64,000 nt of DNA from Niveispirillum sp. SYP-B3756 (GCF_009495745.1 NZ_WIDQ01000009.1:62001-126000), one strand, 5' to 3'. Numbered from the stretch's first letter, positions 37,481 through 47,589 are shown. A program made the numbers and translations. Notes: generated from the letters alone by a model not told the origin.

Positions 37481-38419
37481 TCAAACCGTGGTTCGACCGA
37501 ACATGAAGCGTGGCCGGCGGATGATGATGATGCCGATGCCGGCCACCACCAGCAGCCCGCCGGCGATCAGGCTCCAATGCAGCGGCTCGCCCAGCCAGAT
37601 CACGCCCGACCCGACGCCGAAGACCGGCACCAGCATCAGGAACGGCATGGTCTGGTTGACCTCATATTGCTTCACCAGCGGCTGCCAGAACATATAGGCG
37701 ACAATGGTGGACATCAGCGCCATATAGGCAAGGCAGGCCCAGGTCTGCCCGCTGGCCTGCATGATCTGTCCCAACTGATCCCGTTCGGCGATCAGGCTGA
37801 GCAGGGCCAACTGTGGGGCGGCGAACAGGGCCATATAGGCGTTGAGCTGCAAGGGCTCGATCGCCCCCATCCATTTCAGCTGGATGGAGGAGAAGGCAAA
37901 GGCCAGGGCCGCCCCGGCGATCAGCAGCATATGCAGCAGGTCGCCATGGCCCTGGCTCTGGGCGGCGATCACCGCCACCCCACCGAAGGAGGTGGCCATG
38001 CCCAGCGCCCGGCGCCAGCCCAGCTTGTCCTTGAAGAAAATCGCCGCCAGCAGGCTGGCGAACGGCACCTGCAACTGAATGATCAGGCTGGCGATGGAGG
38101 CGGTGACGCCAGTCAGCCCGCTCAACATCAAGGGAAAATGAAAGCCCCCCAGGCTGATCGAATAGAACAGCAATGCCCGCATCTGTGACCGCGGCGGCGG
38201 TTTGACAAAGGGTACCAGCACCAGCGCCACCAGGGAGAAGCGCACCGCCATCAGCAACAGTGGCTGTATCTCCTGCACCGCCTGCCGGGAGACGGCGAAA
38301 TTGGTGCCCCAGATGGCCATGACGGCCAGGGCCATCAGCATATGGATGGGTTTCATCACACGGTTCCGGTCGGCGGGCTGCCAGCCGGAGGGGCTGGGCG
38401 CAAGCTGCTGTTTGTTCAT
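37481..38419 (-). CDS. EamA/DMT-superfamily transporter
   Basis: Inner-membrane exporter of the drug/metabolite superfamily, with about ten helices as two EamA repeats. Repeat 1 starts LMALAVMAIWGTNFAVSRQAV and repeat 2 contains LAFAFSSIQLKWMGA and AYMFWQPLVKQY. The C-terminal segment LIAGGLLVVAGIGIIII runs into a basic tail. Some relatives export amino acids such as O-acetylserine; the substrate here is unknown. An ATG at 38356 (just before the first helix) is an alternative start; neither has a good ribosome site. Confidence 0.88.
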   Translation of the reverse strand: MNKQQLAPSPSGWQPADRNRVMKPIHMLMALAVMAIWGTNFAVSRQAVQEIQPLLLMAVRFSLVALVLVPFVKPPPRSQMRALLFYSISLGGFHFPLMLSGLTGVTASIASLIIQLQVPFASLLAAIFFKDKLGWRRALGMATSFGGVAVIAAQSQGHGDLLHMLLIAGAALAFAFSSIQLKWMGAIEPLQLNAYMALFAAPQLALLSLIAERDQLGQIMQASGQTWACLAYMALMSTIVAYMFWQPLVKQYEVNQTMPFLMLVPVFGVGSGVIWLGEPLHWSLIAGGLLVVAGIGIIIIRRPRFMFGRTTV

Positions 38420-38645
38420 CCATAACCGATCCGTCCCCCCCTGTGGCGTGCGCTTTGCGCAGGTCCGGCCGTGCTGCGGGCCAATGGTGGGGGCGGAAAA
38501 ATGTTACAGGGCCCATATAGAAATGGGGATGTCGTCCGTGATCCCGGTGACGGGGCTGCCGCGGACCATATTCGCTTGACGCTGTCGGTCGCCCCAAACG
38601 ACAGTGCCGCCTTGGTCACGCACCATCGCAGGGGGCTTTCGGTCG

Positions 38646-39608
38646 ATGTGGGAACGTCTAAGCGCTGCGCAACTGGTTCCAGGGGCCGATCCGGGTGCGG
38701 CACGCGACCTGTTCAAGCGAAGCGTCACAATGGTTGAGATAGAGATATTCTCATACTGCAACCGCCGCTGCTGGTTCTGTCCCAATTCCAAGGTTGATCG
38801 GATTTCGCAGAATGTGTTGATGCCAGCGGCCATGTATTCCCGCATCATCGACCAACTGGCAGAGATCAGTTTTGACGGGGTCATTGCCTATAGCCGCTAT
38901 AACGAACCCCTCTCTGACCGGATCATTCTGGATCGGCTGCGTGAAGCGCAGGCCAAGGTGCCGATGGCCCGCCTGCATACCAATACAAATGGCGACTATC
39001 TCGATCATGACTATGTCCGGTATCTCTATGATGCCGGTATGCGAAGCCTGAACGTTCAACTCTATCTCAAGAATGATGAGCGCTATGATCACGAGCAGAC
39101 CCGCAAGAAGGCTGCGCTGACGCTGAAGCGGATCAACCTGCCCCACGTCCTGACCCGTGATGAGCCGGGGGTCTGGCTTGAATATGCGGTGACCTATAAG
39201 GATATGAGTATCCGGGTCTATGGGCGGAACTTTGCGGTCAACGGCACCAATCGCGGTGGTCAGGTCGATATCATGCAGGATTATGTGCGCACAGCCCCCT
39301 GCCTGATGCCGTTCTGGTCCGTTTATGTGGACTATAACGGCCTGTTGATGCCGTGCTGCAATCTGCGCTCAGACGTTCCTGAGCACCGGGACTATGTTCT
39401 GGGGGATATGGCCGGGGATGGCGATCTATTCCTGCATTACACCAGCCGACAGGCGGCCCTGTTCCGTAAATCGCTGCTCAACCATCAGGTTAAGGAGGGG
39501 GTGTGCCAGAACTGTCATTTCGCCGTTCCCGACATTAACCAGGATTGTACGGATATCATGGACCGGCTTTCCCGCGAGGCCGAGGGGGAGATGGCCGATA
39601 CCGTCTGA
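38646..39608 (+). CDS. Radical SAM/SPASM domain protein
   Basis: A 320-residue radical SAM enzyme. The [4Fe-4S] SAM-cluster motif CNRRCWFC has cysteines at C38, C42 and C45. The C-terminal third is SPASM-like, with Cys at CLMPFW, the pair PCCNLRSD and CQNCHF for auxiliary clusters. SPASM proteins include peptide maturases, sulfatase activators (AslB) and sugar-modifying enzymes. The substrate is unknown, and no small precursor-peptide gene or transporter adjoins it. The ATG at 38646 was preferred to the GTG at 38604. Composition looks slightly less GC-rich than the flanks. Confidence 0.85.
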   Translation: MWERLSAAQLVPGADPGAARDLFKRSVTMVEIEIFSYCNRRCWFCPNSKVDRISQNVLMPAAMYSRIIDQLAEISFDGVIAYSRYNEPLSDRIILDRLREAQAKVPMARLHTNTNGDYLDHDYVRYLYDAGMRSLNVQLYLKNDERYDHEQTRKKAALTLKRINLPHVLTRDEPGVWLEYAVTYKDMSIRVYGRNFAVNGTNRGGQVDIMQDYVRTAPCLMPFWSVYVDYNGLLMPCCNLRSDVPEHRDYVLGDMAGDGDLFLHYTSRQAALFRKSLLNHQVKEGVCQNCHFAVPDINQDCTDIMDRLSREAEGEMADTV

Positions 39609-39727
39609 GTTGGGGGTGCGAAAACGAAAAGCCCTGGCGCGCGCACTATCCATGATTTGCCACAAGCGGGGATGTGGCCGGGCGATTAAAATGCCGTCCA
39701 CTTTCTGCCCTCGGTCGGAGCCAACCC

Positions 39728-41032
39728 ATGGCTGATCTTGATGCCTATGAGCTTTATATGCTGTCGCTGGTCAACCGGGCGCGGCTGGACCCGGTGGGCA
39801 CGGCGGCCGCCTTTGGCATTGATCTCAACCAGGGTCTGCCAGCCGGCACCATCAGTGCCACGCCCAAGCCGGTGCTGGCCCCCAACAGCCTGTTGGAACA
39901 GGCGGCCGATGCCCATAGCGCCTGGATGCTGGACAGCGATATTTTCAGCCATACAGGCGTGAATAACAGCAATCCCGGCCAGCGCATCGCCGCCACCGGC
40001 TATAGCGCGCGGGCCTGGGGGGAGAATATTGCCTGGCAAGGCACCACCGGGCCACTATCGGCCCGTGACCTGCAATCCTATATCGAAGCCCAGCATCGCG
40101 GCCTGTTCCTCAGCGCCGGGCACCGCACCAATATCCTGGCGGATAATTTCGTCGAACTGGGGATCGGGCAAAGGGTAGGGGAGTTCACCGGCTATAATGC
40201 CTCCATGATCACCCAGAATTTCGGCACGTCTGGCAGCGCCCGCTTCTTCACCGGCATCGTCTTCCAGGATCAGGATGGTGATGGCTATTACGATCCCGGC
40301 GAAGGGATCAGCGGGGTGGATATCCAGGTTGACGGGCAGGTGGTGGGGCGCACCACGGCGGCCGGCGGCTATGCCGTCACCATGGCCAACGGCACCCATG
40401 CCGTCAGCTTCAGCGGCGGCGGTCAGACGGGCAGCGTGGCCGTCGCCGTGACCATGGCCGGGCAGAATGTCGGGCTGGATGTAAAGGCGGCCAGCTTTGT
40501 CACCAGCCAGTTCCAAAGCTGGAATGCCAGCCTGAACAAATGGCTGGCGGTGACGCCGGAGAAATATGCCGGTCCCGTCGCCGGGCTGGACTGGCAGTTC
40601 CTGGGCAGTGCCGCCGGTGAAGTGGTGTCGGCCAGCGACGGGGCGGATTTTCTCAATCTCGGCGGCGGCAATGATGCCGCCAATGGCGGGGCCGGCAATG
40701 ATGTGATCGATGGTGGCACCGGCTCCAATTTCCTGACCGGCGGGGTGGGCGCGGATATTTTCTTCGCCGATGGACGGGGTGGCCAGACAAGCTGGTCCAC
40801 CATCACTGATTTTAGCAAAAGCGAGCAGCTCAGCCTGTGGGGCTGGCAAAAGGGTGTGTCGAAACTGAGCTGGGCCGCCAATGATGGGGCGGAGGGGAAC
40901 AAGGGGGCGACCCTTCATGCCGATCTGGATGGCAATGGCAGCATCGATGTCAGCGTCACCTTCGCCGGGCTGGCCATCGGCACCCTTGGCACGGTGGAGG
41001 AACGCGACGGGCTGTTATGGATGCTGGGATAG
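39728..41032 (+). CDS. CAP-domain protein with RTX repeats, predicted type I secretion
   Basis: A 434-residue protein in three parts. Residues 5-165 form a CAP/SCP domain (YMLSLVNRARLDP, HSAWMLDSDIFSHTG, GENIAW, GHRTNIL). Residues 175-270 hold a Ca-binding-like loop DQDGDGYYDPGEG leading into a beta-sandwich (GVDIQVDGQVVGRTTAAGGY). Near 311-345 are nonapeptide RTX repeats (GGGNDAANGG, GAGNDVIDGG), then a C-terminal RTX-secretion-like domain. It has no N-terminal signal, as expected for type I secretion by a C-terminal signal; no exporter genes are nearby. CGGAG precedes the ATG. Its target and function are unknown. Confidence 0.85.
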   Translation: MADLDAYELYMLSLVNRARLDPVGTAAAFGIDLNQGLPAGTISATPKPVLAPNSLLEQAADAHSAWMLDSDIFSHTGVNNSNPGQRIAATGYSARAWGENIAWQGTTGPLSARDLQSYIEAQHRGLFLSAGHRTNILADNFVELGIGQRVGEFTGYNASMITQNFGTSGSARFFTGIVFQDQDGDGYYDPGEGISGVDIQVDGQVVGRTTAAGGYAVTMANGTHAVSFSGGGQTGSVAVAVTMAGQNVGLDVKAASFVTSQFQSWNASLNKWLAVTPEKYAGPVAGLDWQFLGSAAGEVVSASDGADFLNLGGGNDAANGGAGNDVIDGGTGSNFLTGGVGADIFFADGRGGQTSWSTITDFSKSEQLSLWGWQKGVSKLSWAANDGAEGNKGATLHADLDGNGSIDVSVTFAGLAIGTLGTVEERDGLLWMLG

Positions 41033-41047
41033 CCCCATCCTCCTTGC

Positions 41048-41088
41048 TGGAAAAGCAACCCAGGCCCGCTAACCCTGGTGGCTTTCCA
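41048..41088 (+). terminator. Possible terminator after the CAP-RTX gene
   Basis: Imperfect stem of about 14 pairs (GGAAAAGCAACCCAGG with CCTGGTGGCTTTCC) starting 16 bp past the stop. The T-tail is weak, so only a tentative call. The rest of the gap up to guaB shows no clear operator. Confidence 0.35.
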
Positions 41089-41188
41089 ATCGCTTATCCC
41101 TGTGTATAGTGCGTCGAACCTTTCGAATTGGGATGTCGACCTGGCCTTGGGCGCTGCGTGCGTTCAGCGCCGGAACGGCGTCCCATAA

Positions 41189-42706
<1,518 letters not shown>

Positions 42707-42756
42707 GGCGTTTGACCGGTGGCGGATTGTATTTCCGTCGCTGACATGATGATCTT

Positions 42757-42793
42757 GAACGCGCCCATCTTGTGATGGGCGCGTTCTGTTTTT
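42757..42793 (+). terminator. Rho-independent terminator of guaB
   Basis: Perfect 13-bp arms (42757-42769 and 42774-42786) around TTGT, followed by TGTTTTT. It lies 50 bp past the guaB stop and 13 bp before the next gene. Confidence 0.9.
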
Positions 42794-42805
42794 CCGTGGT
42801 AGCCC

Positions 42806-43555
42806 ATGTTCCATCAGATCGACAGCCCGCAAAATCCGCAGTTCAAGGCCTGGGCCGGGCTGCTGGAAAGCCGTGGCATCCGTAAGCAGGGTCAGTTCCT
42901 GCTGGCTGGCCTGAAGACCGTGCCGGAGGCGCTGACCCGCTGGCCGGACCTGTTCAGCCGCATCCTGATCCGCCATCCGGAATGGATCGCTGATTGGCCG
43001 TTGCCCGAGAATGTGCAGCCGGTGGTGCTGGCCGGTCCCCTGTTCCGGGAACTGGATGTGTCGGGCACCGATTACCCGATCCTGGTGGGGCAGGTGCCCG
43101 AGATGCCGCCGGCGGATTTGAGCCTGCCGCCGGAAGGGCTGGAACTGGTCTGTGCCTTGGGTGATCCGGCCAATCTGGGGGCGCTGCTGCGCTCCGCCGC
43201 CGCCTTCGGGGCGACCAAGGTGATCCTGCTGGAGGAATCGGCCCATCCGTTCCACCCGAAATGCCTGCGTGCCGCCAGCAATGGCGTGTTCAGCCTAGCG
43301 TTGGCGCGCGGTGGGCGCTGGGCGGATTTGGCCCAGGCTGCCGGCCCGCTGCTGGCGCTGGATGCCGGGGGGGAGGATCTGGTGACATATCCCTGGCCGC
43401 AGGATGCCCGGCTGGTGCTGGGGGAGGAAGGGCAGGGGGTGCCGGCGGACCTGCCGGCCACGCGCCTGACCATCGGCACCACCGGTGCGGTGGAGTCGCT
43501 GAATGCCACGGTGGCGGCCAGCATCGCTTTGTTCACCTATCATGCCGGCGGATAA
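42806..43555 (+). CDS. SpoU/TrmH-family RNA 2'-O-methyltransferase
   Basis: A 249-residue SPOUT enzyme that methylates ribose 2'-OH in rRNA or tRNA with SAM. The N-terminal substrate-binding part starts HQIDSPQNPQFKAWAGLLESRG. The knotted catalytic domain shows LGDPANLGALLRSAAAFGATKVIL (motif 1, with the catalytic N..R), LVLGEEGQGVP (motif 2) and SLNATVAASIALF (motif 3). The target nucleotide is unknown. The ATG follows the guaB terminator directly, and the 3' end overlaps the next small gene by 14 bp. Confidence 0.9.
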   Translation: MFHQIDSPQNPQFKAWAGLLESRGIRKQGQFLLAGLKTVPEALTRWPDLFSRILIRHPEWIADWPLPENVQPVVLAGPLFRELDVSGTDYPILVGQVPEMPPADLSLPPEGLELVCALGDPANLGALLRSAAAFGATKVILLEESAHPFHPKCLRAASNGVFSLALARGGRWADLAQAAGPLLALDAGGEDLVTYPWPQDARLVLGEEGQGVPADLPATRLTIGTTGAVESLNATVAASIALFTYHAGG

Positions 43556-43754
43556 GGCCCCGCCGGCGGACCCGCCGGCCGCCGATCTGGCCGCCGTGGC
43601 CGAAGACCTGCAGGCCAGCCTGTTGGCGCTGTCCAGTGTGGGGGCCGCCGGCCTGCCCGACCTGCTGGCCCGCATCGATGCCCTGAAAGCCAAGGTGGAT
43701 GCGCTGGAACGCCGCATCCGGGAAGAGATGGAAGGGGCAGACGATCAGGCGTGA
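43542..43754 (+). CDS. Small coiled-coil protein (70 aa), unknown
   Basis: Starts inside the end of the SpoU gene (14-bp overlap) and is likely co-translated with it. The Pro/Ala-rich N-terminus is followed by a strongly heptad-patterned helix, LPDLLARIDALKAKVDALERRIREEME, ending acidic. No family recognised. GC-biased codon use matches the neighbours, which supports a real gene. It may be a dimeric scaffold or binding partner; that is inference only. Confidence 0.6.
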   Translation: MPADKAPPADPPAADLAAVAEDLQASLLALSSVGAAGLPDLLARIDALKAKVDALERRIREEMEGADDQA

Positions 43755-43885
43755 TCGCCGTACCATTGGTATCTATCCCTTTGTGTGGATCGACAATCCA
43801 GAGCTGACATCCGACCTTAAGACCTCGTTCATCATCTTGGCCTATAGGCTTGCAGGGTCGCTTTCAGCAGCGGGTGGAGCGGGCG

Positions 43886-44065
43886 ATGGGCGCCGGAATG
43901 AAAAGGTTGGATCTGGAAGGGCTGCGGCACGATATCGTGCTGAAGGCTGATGAGCTGCAGGCAGAAGCCGCGCGGCTGGAAGCCTCCCAACCCGATGATG
44001 CTGCCATGCTGCGCCGCATCGCCGACCGTTTGATGGTCTATATGCAGGAATATCTGGAGGCTTGA
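43886..44065 (+). CDS. Small helical protein (59 aa), unknown
   Basis: ATG at 43886 with GGAG seven bases upstream; a second ATG at 43898 would give 55 residues. The product is charged and helical (KRLDLEGLRHDIVLKADELQAEAARLE), ending RLMVYMQEYLEA. It contains no cysteines or recognisable domain. It lies alone between the SpoU pair and the convergent ubiX, 6 bp from the ubiX stop. Codon use is typical of the window. Confidence 0.55.
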   Translation: MGAGMKRLDLEGLRHDIVLKADELQAEAARLEASQPDDAAMLRRIADRLMVYMQEYLEA

Positions 44066-44071
44066 GGGGGG

Positions 44072-44680
44072 TTAGCCCGTCTGCCCCGGATCGCCCGCCT
44101 CCTCGCCCCAGCGGCGCACCAGACCGCTATCCAGGTCGAACAGGTCCAGTACCCGGCCCAGCGTGTGGTCCACCATGTCTTCCAGGCTCTGCGGCTTGGC
44201 GTAAAAGGCGGGGACGGGGGGATAGATGATGGCCCCCATCTCCGTCGCCTGGGCCATATTGCGGATATGGCCCAGATGCAGCGGCGTTTCCCGCAGCATC
44301 AGCACCAGCCGCCGCCGCTCCTTCAGCACCACGTCAGCGGCACGGGTCAACAGGGTGCTGGTCACGCCGCCGGAGATTTCCGCCAGGGTACGCACCGAAC
44401 AGGGGGCCACCACCATGCCCAGGGTGCGGAAACTGCCCGATGAAATGGCCGCCCCGATATCGGCCGGCGAATAGGCGACATCCGCCAGGGCCCGCACCTC
44501 TGCGGCCTTCAGCCCTGTCTCATGCGCAAGGGTCACTTCAGCAGACCTGCTCATAACGAGGTGGGTTTCGACGCCGATGCGGCGTAAAATCTCCAGCAGG
44601 CGAATGCCGTAAATTACCCCGGAAGCGCCGCTGATCCCGACGACAAGCCGGGGCCGGCCGTGTTTTTGCGGGCGGTTCAT
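44072..44680 (-). CDS. ubiX: Flavin prenyltransferase UbiX
   Basis: Makes prenylated FMN, the cofactor of the UbiD decarboxylase in ubiquinone synthesis, from FMN and dimethylallyl phosphate. The 202-residue flavoprotein has the FMN loop GISGASG (15-21) at the start of LVVGISGASGVIYGIRLLE, then MVVAPCSVRTLAEISGG and LVLMLRETPLHLGHIRNM with the prenyl-phosphate site. The ATG at 44680 was chosen as nearest the conserved start; the frame is open to 44767 but the extra residues are not UbiX-like. ubiD is not in the window. Confidence 0.93.
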   Translation of the reverse strand: MNRPQKHGRPRLVVGISGASGVIYGIRLLEILRRIGVETHLVMSRSAEVTLAHETGLKAAEVRALADVAYSPADIGAAISSGSFRTLGMVVAPCSVRTLAEISGGVTSTLLTRAADVVLKERRRLVLMLRETPLHLGHIRNMAQATEMGAIIYPPVPAFYAKPQSLEDMVDHTLGRVLDLFDLDSGLVRRWGEEAGDPGQTG

Positions 44681-44980
44681 AAGACCGGGCGAACCGGTCG
44701 CGTCGTGGGATGAATGGACCATAGGAGGTGATGTAGCGCTGACACTGGGCTTCGTCCAGCGCGGCATTTCGTACCCTTAAAAGTCACCACCCCTAACCCT
44801 TATTTGAGATGGCCAAGTTGCGGTTTCGTGTCAGGATGAAGTCCGGCCCCACGGTAATGGTGGCCGGATAAAGAAAGCGCGAGAGGACGCCCCCTTTGCT
44901 GGGGCATCCCCGACAGGAGCCAGAAGAGCAGGTAAAGCAGGCAGTTCAACCCATCCATCAGCCACTTTAGGAGGGACTTG

Positions 44981-45148
44981 ATGTTGTTTCCCGAGCGCGT
45001 GGAATCGCTTCGCATGAAACATGAAAGCCTGGATCGAGAGGTGCGGATGGAAAGCCGCCGGCCCCTGCCGGACAGTACCGCGCTGAAAATGCTGAAACTG
45101 GAGAAATTGCGGGTAAAGGAGGAGATGGAACGCCTGGGCCGCGCCTGA
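44981..45148 (+). CDS. DUF465/YdcH-family small protein (55 aa)
   Basis: A 55-codon gene with a textbook AGGAGG six bases before the ATG. The product is an antiparallel helix pair typical of the YdcH/DUF465 family: RVESLRMKHESLDREVRMESRR, a P-L-P-D-S turn, then LKMLKLEKLRVKEEMERL. The family is widespread in proteobacteria and of unknown function. A good terminator follows 29 bp past the stop, so it is a single-gene unit. The 212-bp gap upstream, divergent from ubiX, holds no other frame. Confidence 0.85.
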   Translation: MLFPERVESLRMKHESLDREVRMESRRPLPDSTALKMLKLEKLRVKEEMERLGRA

Positions 45149-45177
45149 GCGCTGCGCCCTTGCCCGCCTGAACATGG

Positions 45178-45211
45178 ATGGCGGCCGGATGTTCCGGCCG
45201 CCATTTTGTTT
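45178..45211 (+). terminator. Rho-independent terminator of the YdcH-like gene
   Basis: Perfect 11-bp arms (45178-45188 and 45194-45204) around ATGTT, followed by TTTTGTTT. Confidence 0.85.
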
Positions 45212-45251
45212 AGAGCCGGGTGCGTTTAACCGGAAACGCACCCGGCTCTAA
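45210..45251. repeat. Perfect 18-bp inverted repeat
   Basis: Arms 45210-45227 and 45234-45251 (TTAGAGCCGGGTGCGTTT and complement) around AACCGG. It starts at the end of the preceding T-run and ends at the first base of the MITE-like element. Function unknown; it could be a second terminator or a dispersed palindrome. Confidence 0.75.
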
Positions 45252-45448
45252 GAGCCCGTCCGGAAAGTTTCACGCTATCTCAACGTCTTACACGTCTTAT
45301 TTTTAAACGCTTCCGTCACCCCGGCGAAGGCCGGGGTCCAGAATCACAAGCGCTTTGCTCTACGAACTGGACCCCGGCCTTCGCCGGGGTGACGGGATTA
45401 AAACATTAACATGTTGAGAAAGAAGAAAAACTTTTCAGACGGACTCTA
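45251..45448. mobile_element. MITE-like element 2 (198 bp)
   Basis: Ends at 45251-45270 and 45429-45448 are inverted repeats matching at 17 of 20 positions (AGAGYCCGTCYGRAAAGTTT). Inside is a pair of facing 'CGTCACCCCGGCGAAGGCC' units (about 45311-45396) that form one large hairpin. The ends resemble those of 9726-9847. No coding capacity and no clear target duplication. Confidence 0.65.
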
Positions 45449-45511
45449 AGTCCTTGTTCAGCGAGCGGATTCACGCTCCAAAGCGATTCCGCTTTTCCGC
45501 GATCCGCTTTA

Positions 45512-45543
45512 GCACGATTGGTCAATCTCTTGACCAATCGTGC
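45512..45543. repeat. Perfect 14-bp inverted repeat
   Basis: GCACGATTGGTCAA and its complement around TCTC, 48 bp past the stop of the minus-strand TPR-oxygenase gene. It may act as that gene's terminator, though no T-run follows on the minus strand. The flanking 45449-45511 has two degenerate GCGATTCCGC-like motifs and nothing else. Confidence 0.6.
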
Positions 45544-45590
45544 GGCGGTGACTGCTGGCATCCAAGAGCCATGCGTCATGCCCCTTGGGA

Positions 45591-47426
45591 CTATTCAGGC
45601 ACCAGATCAAACGCGATGGTGATGCGGGGTGTTTCATCCTGGAAGGGCACGGTGCCGTGCCACATGAAACTGGGGAACAGCACAAGCCGCCCCGGCCTTG
45701 GCTGTACCGCGTGCAGGGCAGGCAGCTCGATTTCCGGGCCCAGATTGGGTTCCCCGAAGGTCAGCCAGCCTTCCTGTCCGGCCTTGTCGGCCGCTGGCGG
45801 TACTTGCAGATAGAACACCCCGCTGATCCAGCCTTCCGGGTGGATATGGTGGGTGTGAAAGCCGCCATCGCGCAGGCGCGACGACCAGGAACCGGCGAAG
45901 CGCACGCCGCGCTTTCGCCGCCCGAAATAGGGATGGGCCGGGTCCGCCGGCATGGCGGCCACATAGGCCTGCACCTGCGTCAGAATCATCTCCCGCAGCG
46001 CCACCAGGGGCGGATCATGGCGGAAGGCGAACAGGTTGGCGCTGGTCTGGGTGCCCCGGCGCAGGGTCAGGTGGATCGGCTCATTCACCGTATCATGCAG
46101 CCGGTCCAGCACCGCCAGCGCATCGGCCAGAAACTGCCCCCTATCGGCCCAGCCGGCGGGGGGGAGCAGGTCGAAAACCCCGACGCAGCGATCAATGGCC
46201 GTCCGCTCCGCCAGGGCCGTGGGGTCGGCCAGTCGGTCCAATGTGGCCAGCAGGGCAATAGCATATTGATCATAGGGGTCCAGGGCCAGGCTGCTTCGGG
46301 CGGCCTCCCGCGCGGCTGCCACCTCCCCCTGCCGGGTCAGTGCTACGGCCAGATCGTTCCAGAGCGGCTTGTCCTGCGGCAAGCGGGCGGTCAAGGCGCG
46401 CAGGATCGGCGTGGCCTCTGCCAGATGCCCGGCGCGCAGCAGCAAATCCGCCCGCCGCCGCCGCAGGGCCGGATCGTCCGGCGCCAGGGCCACGGCCCTG
46501 GCGCTGTTGGCCAGCGCTTCCTCCCCCCGGCCGAATTCCGCCTGGATGCCGGCAGCAATATCCAGCGCAGTCGGATGATCCGGCCATTGCCGCAGCATCT
46601 GGTCAACCGCCTGGAACAGTTCCCCAGTGCGGCCCAGGGTCCAGAGCCGGCGGGCAAGGTTGCGATGCGCATCGCGGTCAAAGGCGTCGCGGCGCAGTAC
46701 TTCGCGCAGTGCGCCGATGCTCTCCTCATATTGGCCCAGGTCGCTCAGCACATTGGCCAGGTTCAGCCATGGTTCCTTCTGGGCCGGGGCCAGGGCGACG
46801 GCGCGGCGGCAGATGGGTTCGGCCTCCGGGTAACGGTGCTGGCCGCGCAGGGTGAGGGCGAGATTATTCAGCGCGATGATATTATCCGGGTCCAGGGCCA
46901 GCACCTGCCGGTTCGCCGCCGCCGCCGCCGCCAGTCGATCCTGTCCGAACAGGATCAAGGCCAGTAGTTGCAGGCTGGGCAGATGCTGGCTGCCCCGGGA
47001 CAGGCTGACTTGTACGGCCTTTTCGGCCTCCGCCAGCTTTCCCAGGGCGTGGAGTGACTTGGCGCGGTGATAGAGATAATCCTGGTTGCCCGGTGCCAGT
47101 GCCAGGGCGGCATCGTAGCAGGCAAGCGCCTCGGCCGCCCGTCCTTCCGCCAGATGCAGATTGCCCAGATTGCTCAACACATTGGGTTGGCGGCGGTTGA
47201 TCTTCAGCGACTTTTCCATGAAGTCGCGCGCCGCCGCCATCTGGCCGGCCTGCTTGGCCAGCAGACCCAATAATTGCAGTGCGTCAGCATTGCGCGGGTC
47301 CAGGGCCAGCACCTGCCGATAGGTCTGCTCTGCCATCGCCGCCTGCCCCTGGCGCTGGGCCGTCAGCCCCGCCTGCAGCAAAGCGGGAATGGCGCCGGCG
47401 GGCGGGGGGGCAGGACGGCGGAACAT
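45591..47426 (-). CDS. TPR-repeat protein fused to a 2OG-Fe(II) oxygenase-like domain
   Basis: A 611-residue protein. Residues 15-400 are about ten TPR units (for example AEQTYRQVLALDPRNADALQLLG and ALACYDAALALAPGNQDYL). The C-terminal 110 residues form a putative 2OG-Fe(II) oxygenase domain with a His cluster at 524-529 (HTHHIH), then W589-H590 in FPSFMWHGT and R601 in PRITIAF, fitting an H-x-H...H...R site. Such domains hydroxylate proteins or small molecules. TPRs would present a protein substrate or sense carrier chains; neither is known here. It is divergent from the MBL gene and has no operon partner. Confidence 0.82.
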   Translation of the reverse strand: MFRRPAPPPAGAIPALLQAGLTAQRQGQAAMAEQTYRQVLALDPRNADALQLLGLLAKQAGQMAAARDFMEKSLKINRRQPNVLSNLGNLHLAEGRAAEALACYDAALALAPGNQDYLYHRAKSLHALGKLAEAEKAVQVSLSRGSQHLPSLQLLALILFGQDRLAAAAAANRQVLALDPDNIIALNNLALTLRGQHRYPEAEPICRRAVALAPAQKEPWLNLANVLSDLGQYEESIGALREVLRRDAFDRDAHRNLARRLWTLGRTGELFQAVDQMLRQWPDHPTALDIAAGIQAEFGRGEEALANSARAVALAPDDPALRRRRADLLLRAGHLAEATPILRALTARLPQDKPLWNDLAVALTRQGEVAAAREAARSSLALDPYDQYAIALLATLDRLADPTALAERTAIDRCVGVFDLLPPAGWADRGQFLADALAVLDRLHDTVNEPIHLTLRRGTQTSANLFAFRHDPPLVALREMILTQVQAYVAAMPADPAHPYFGRRKRGVRFAGSWSSRLRDGGFHTHHIHPEGWISGVFYLQVPPAADKAGQEGWLTFGEPNLGPEIELPALHAVQPRPGRLVLFPSFMWHGTVPFQDETPRITIAFDLVPE

Positions 47427-47589
47427 GGGGGTGCCAATTCAAAGTGGAGCCATCCACATGTTACCGCTCAGTAACCTCGGGTCAAGCAAGCAAGGGGCGG
47501 GGGCCACACCCCTGTGCGCGGCGCCACTGTCAGCGACCAGTGCTTGATCCATCTTGCTGGCGGATTACGGACTTTCAGCCACGGGATGT

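Noticed and set aside
38420-38645. RiPP precursor peptide upstream of the radical SAM gene
   Set aside because: The short frames there have no leader-core pattern or ribosome site.
44722-44740. AGGAGG followed by ATG on the plus strand near ubiX
   Set aside because: The ATG is followed directly by a stop codon, so nothing is translated.
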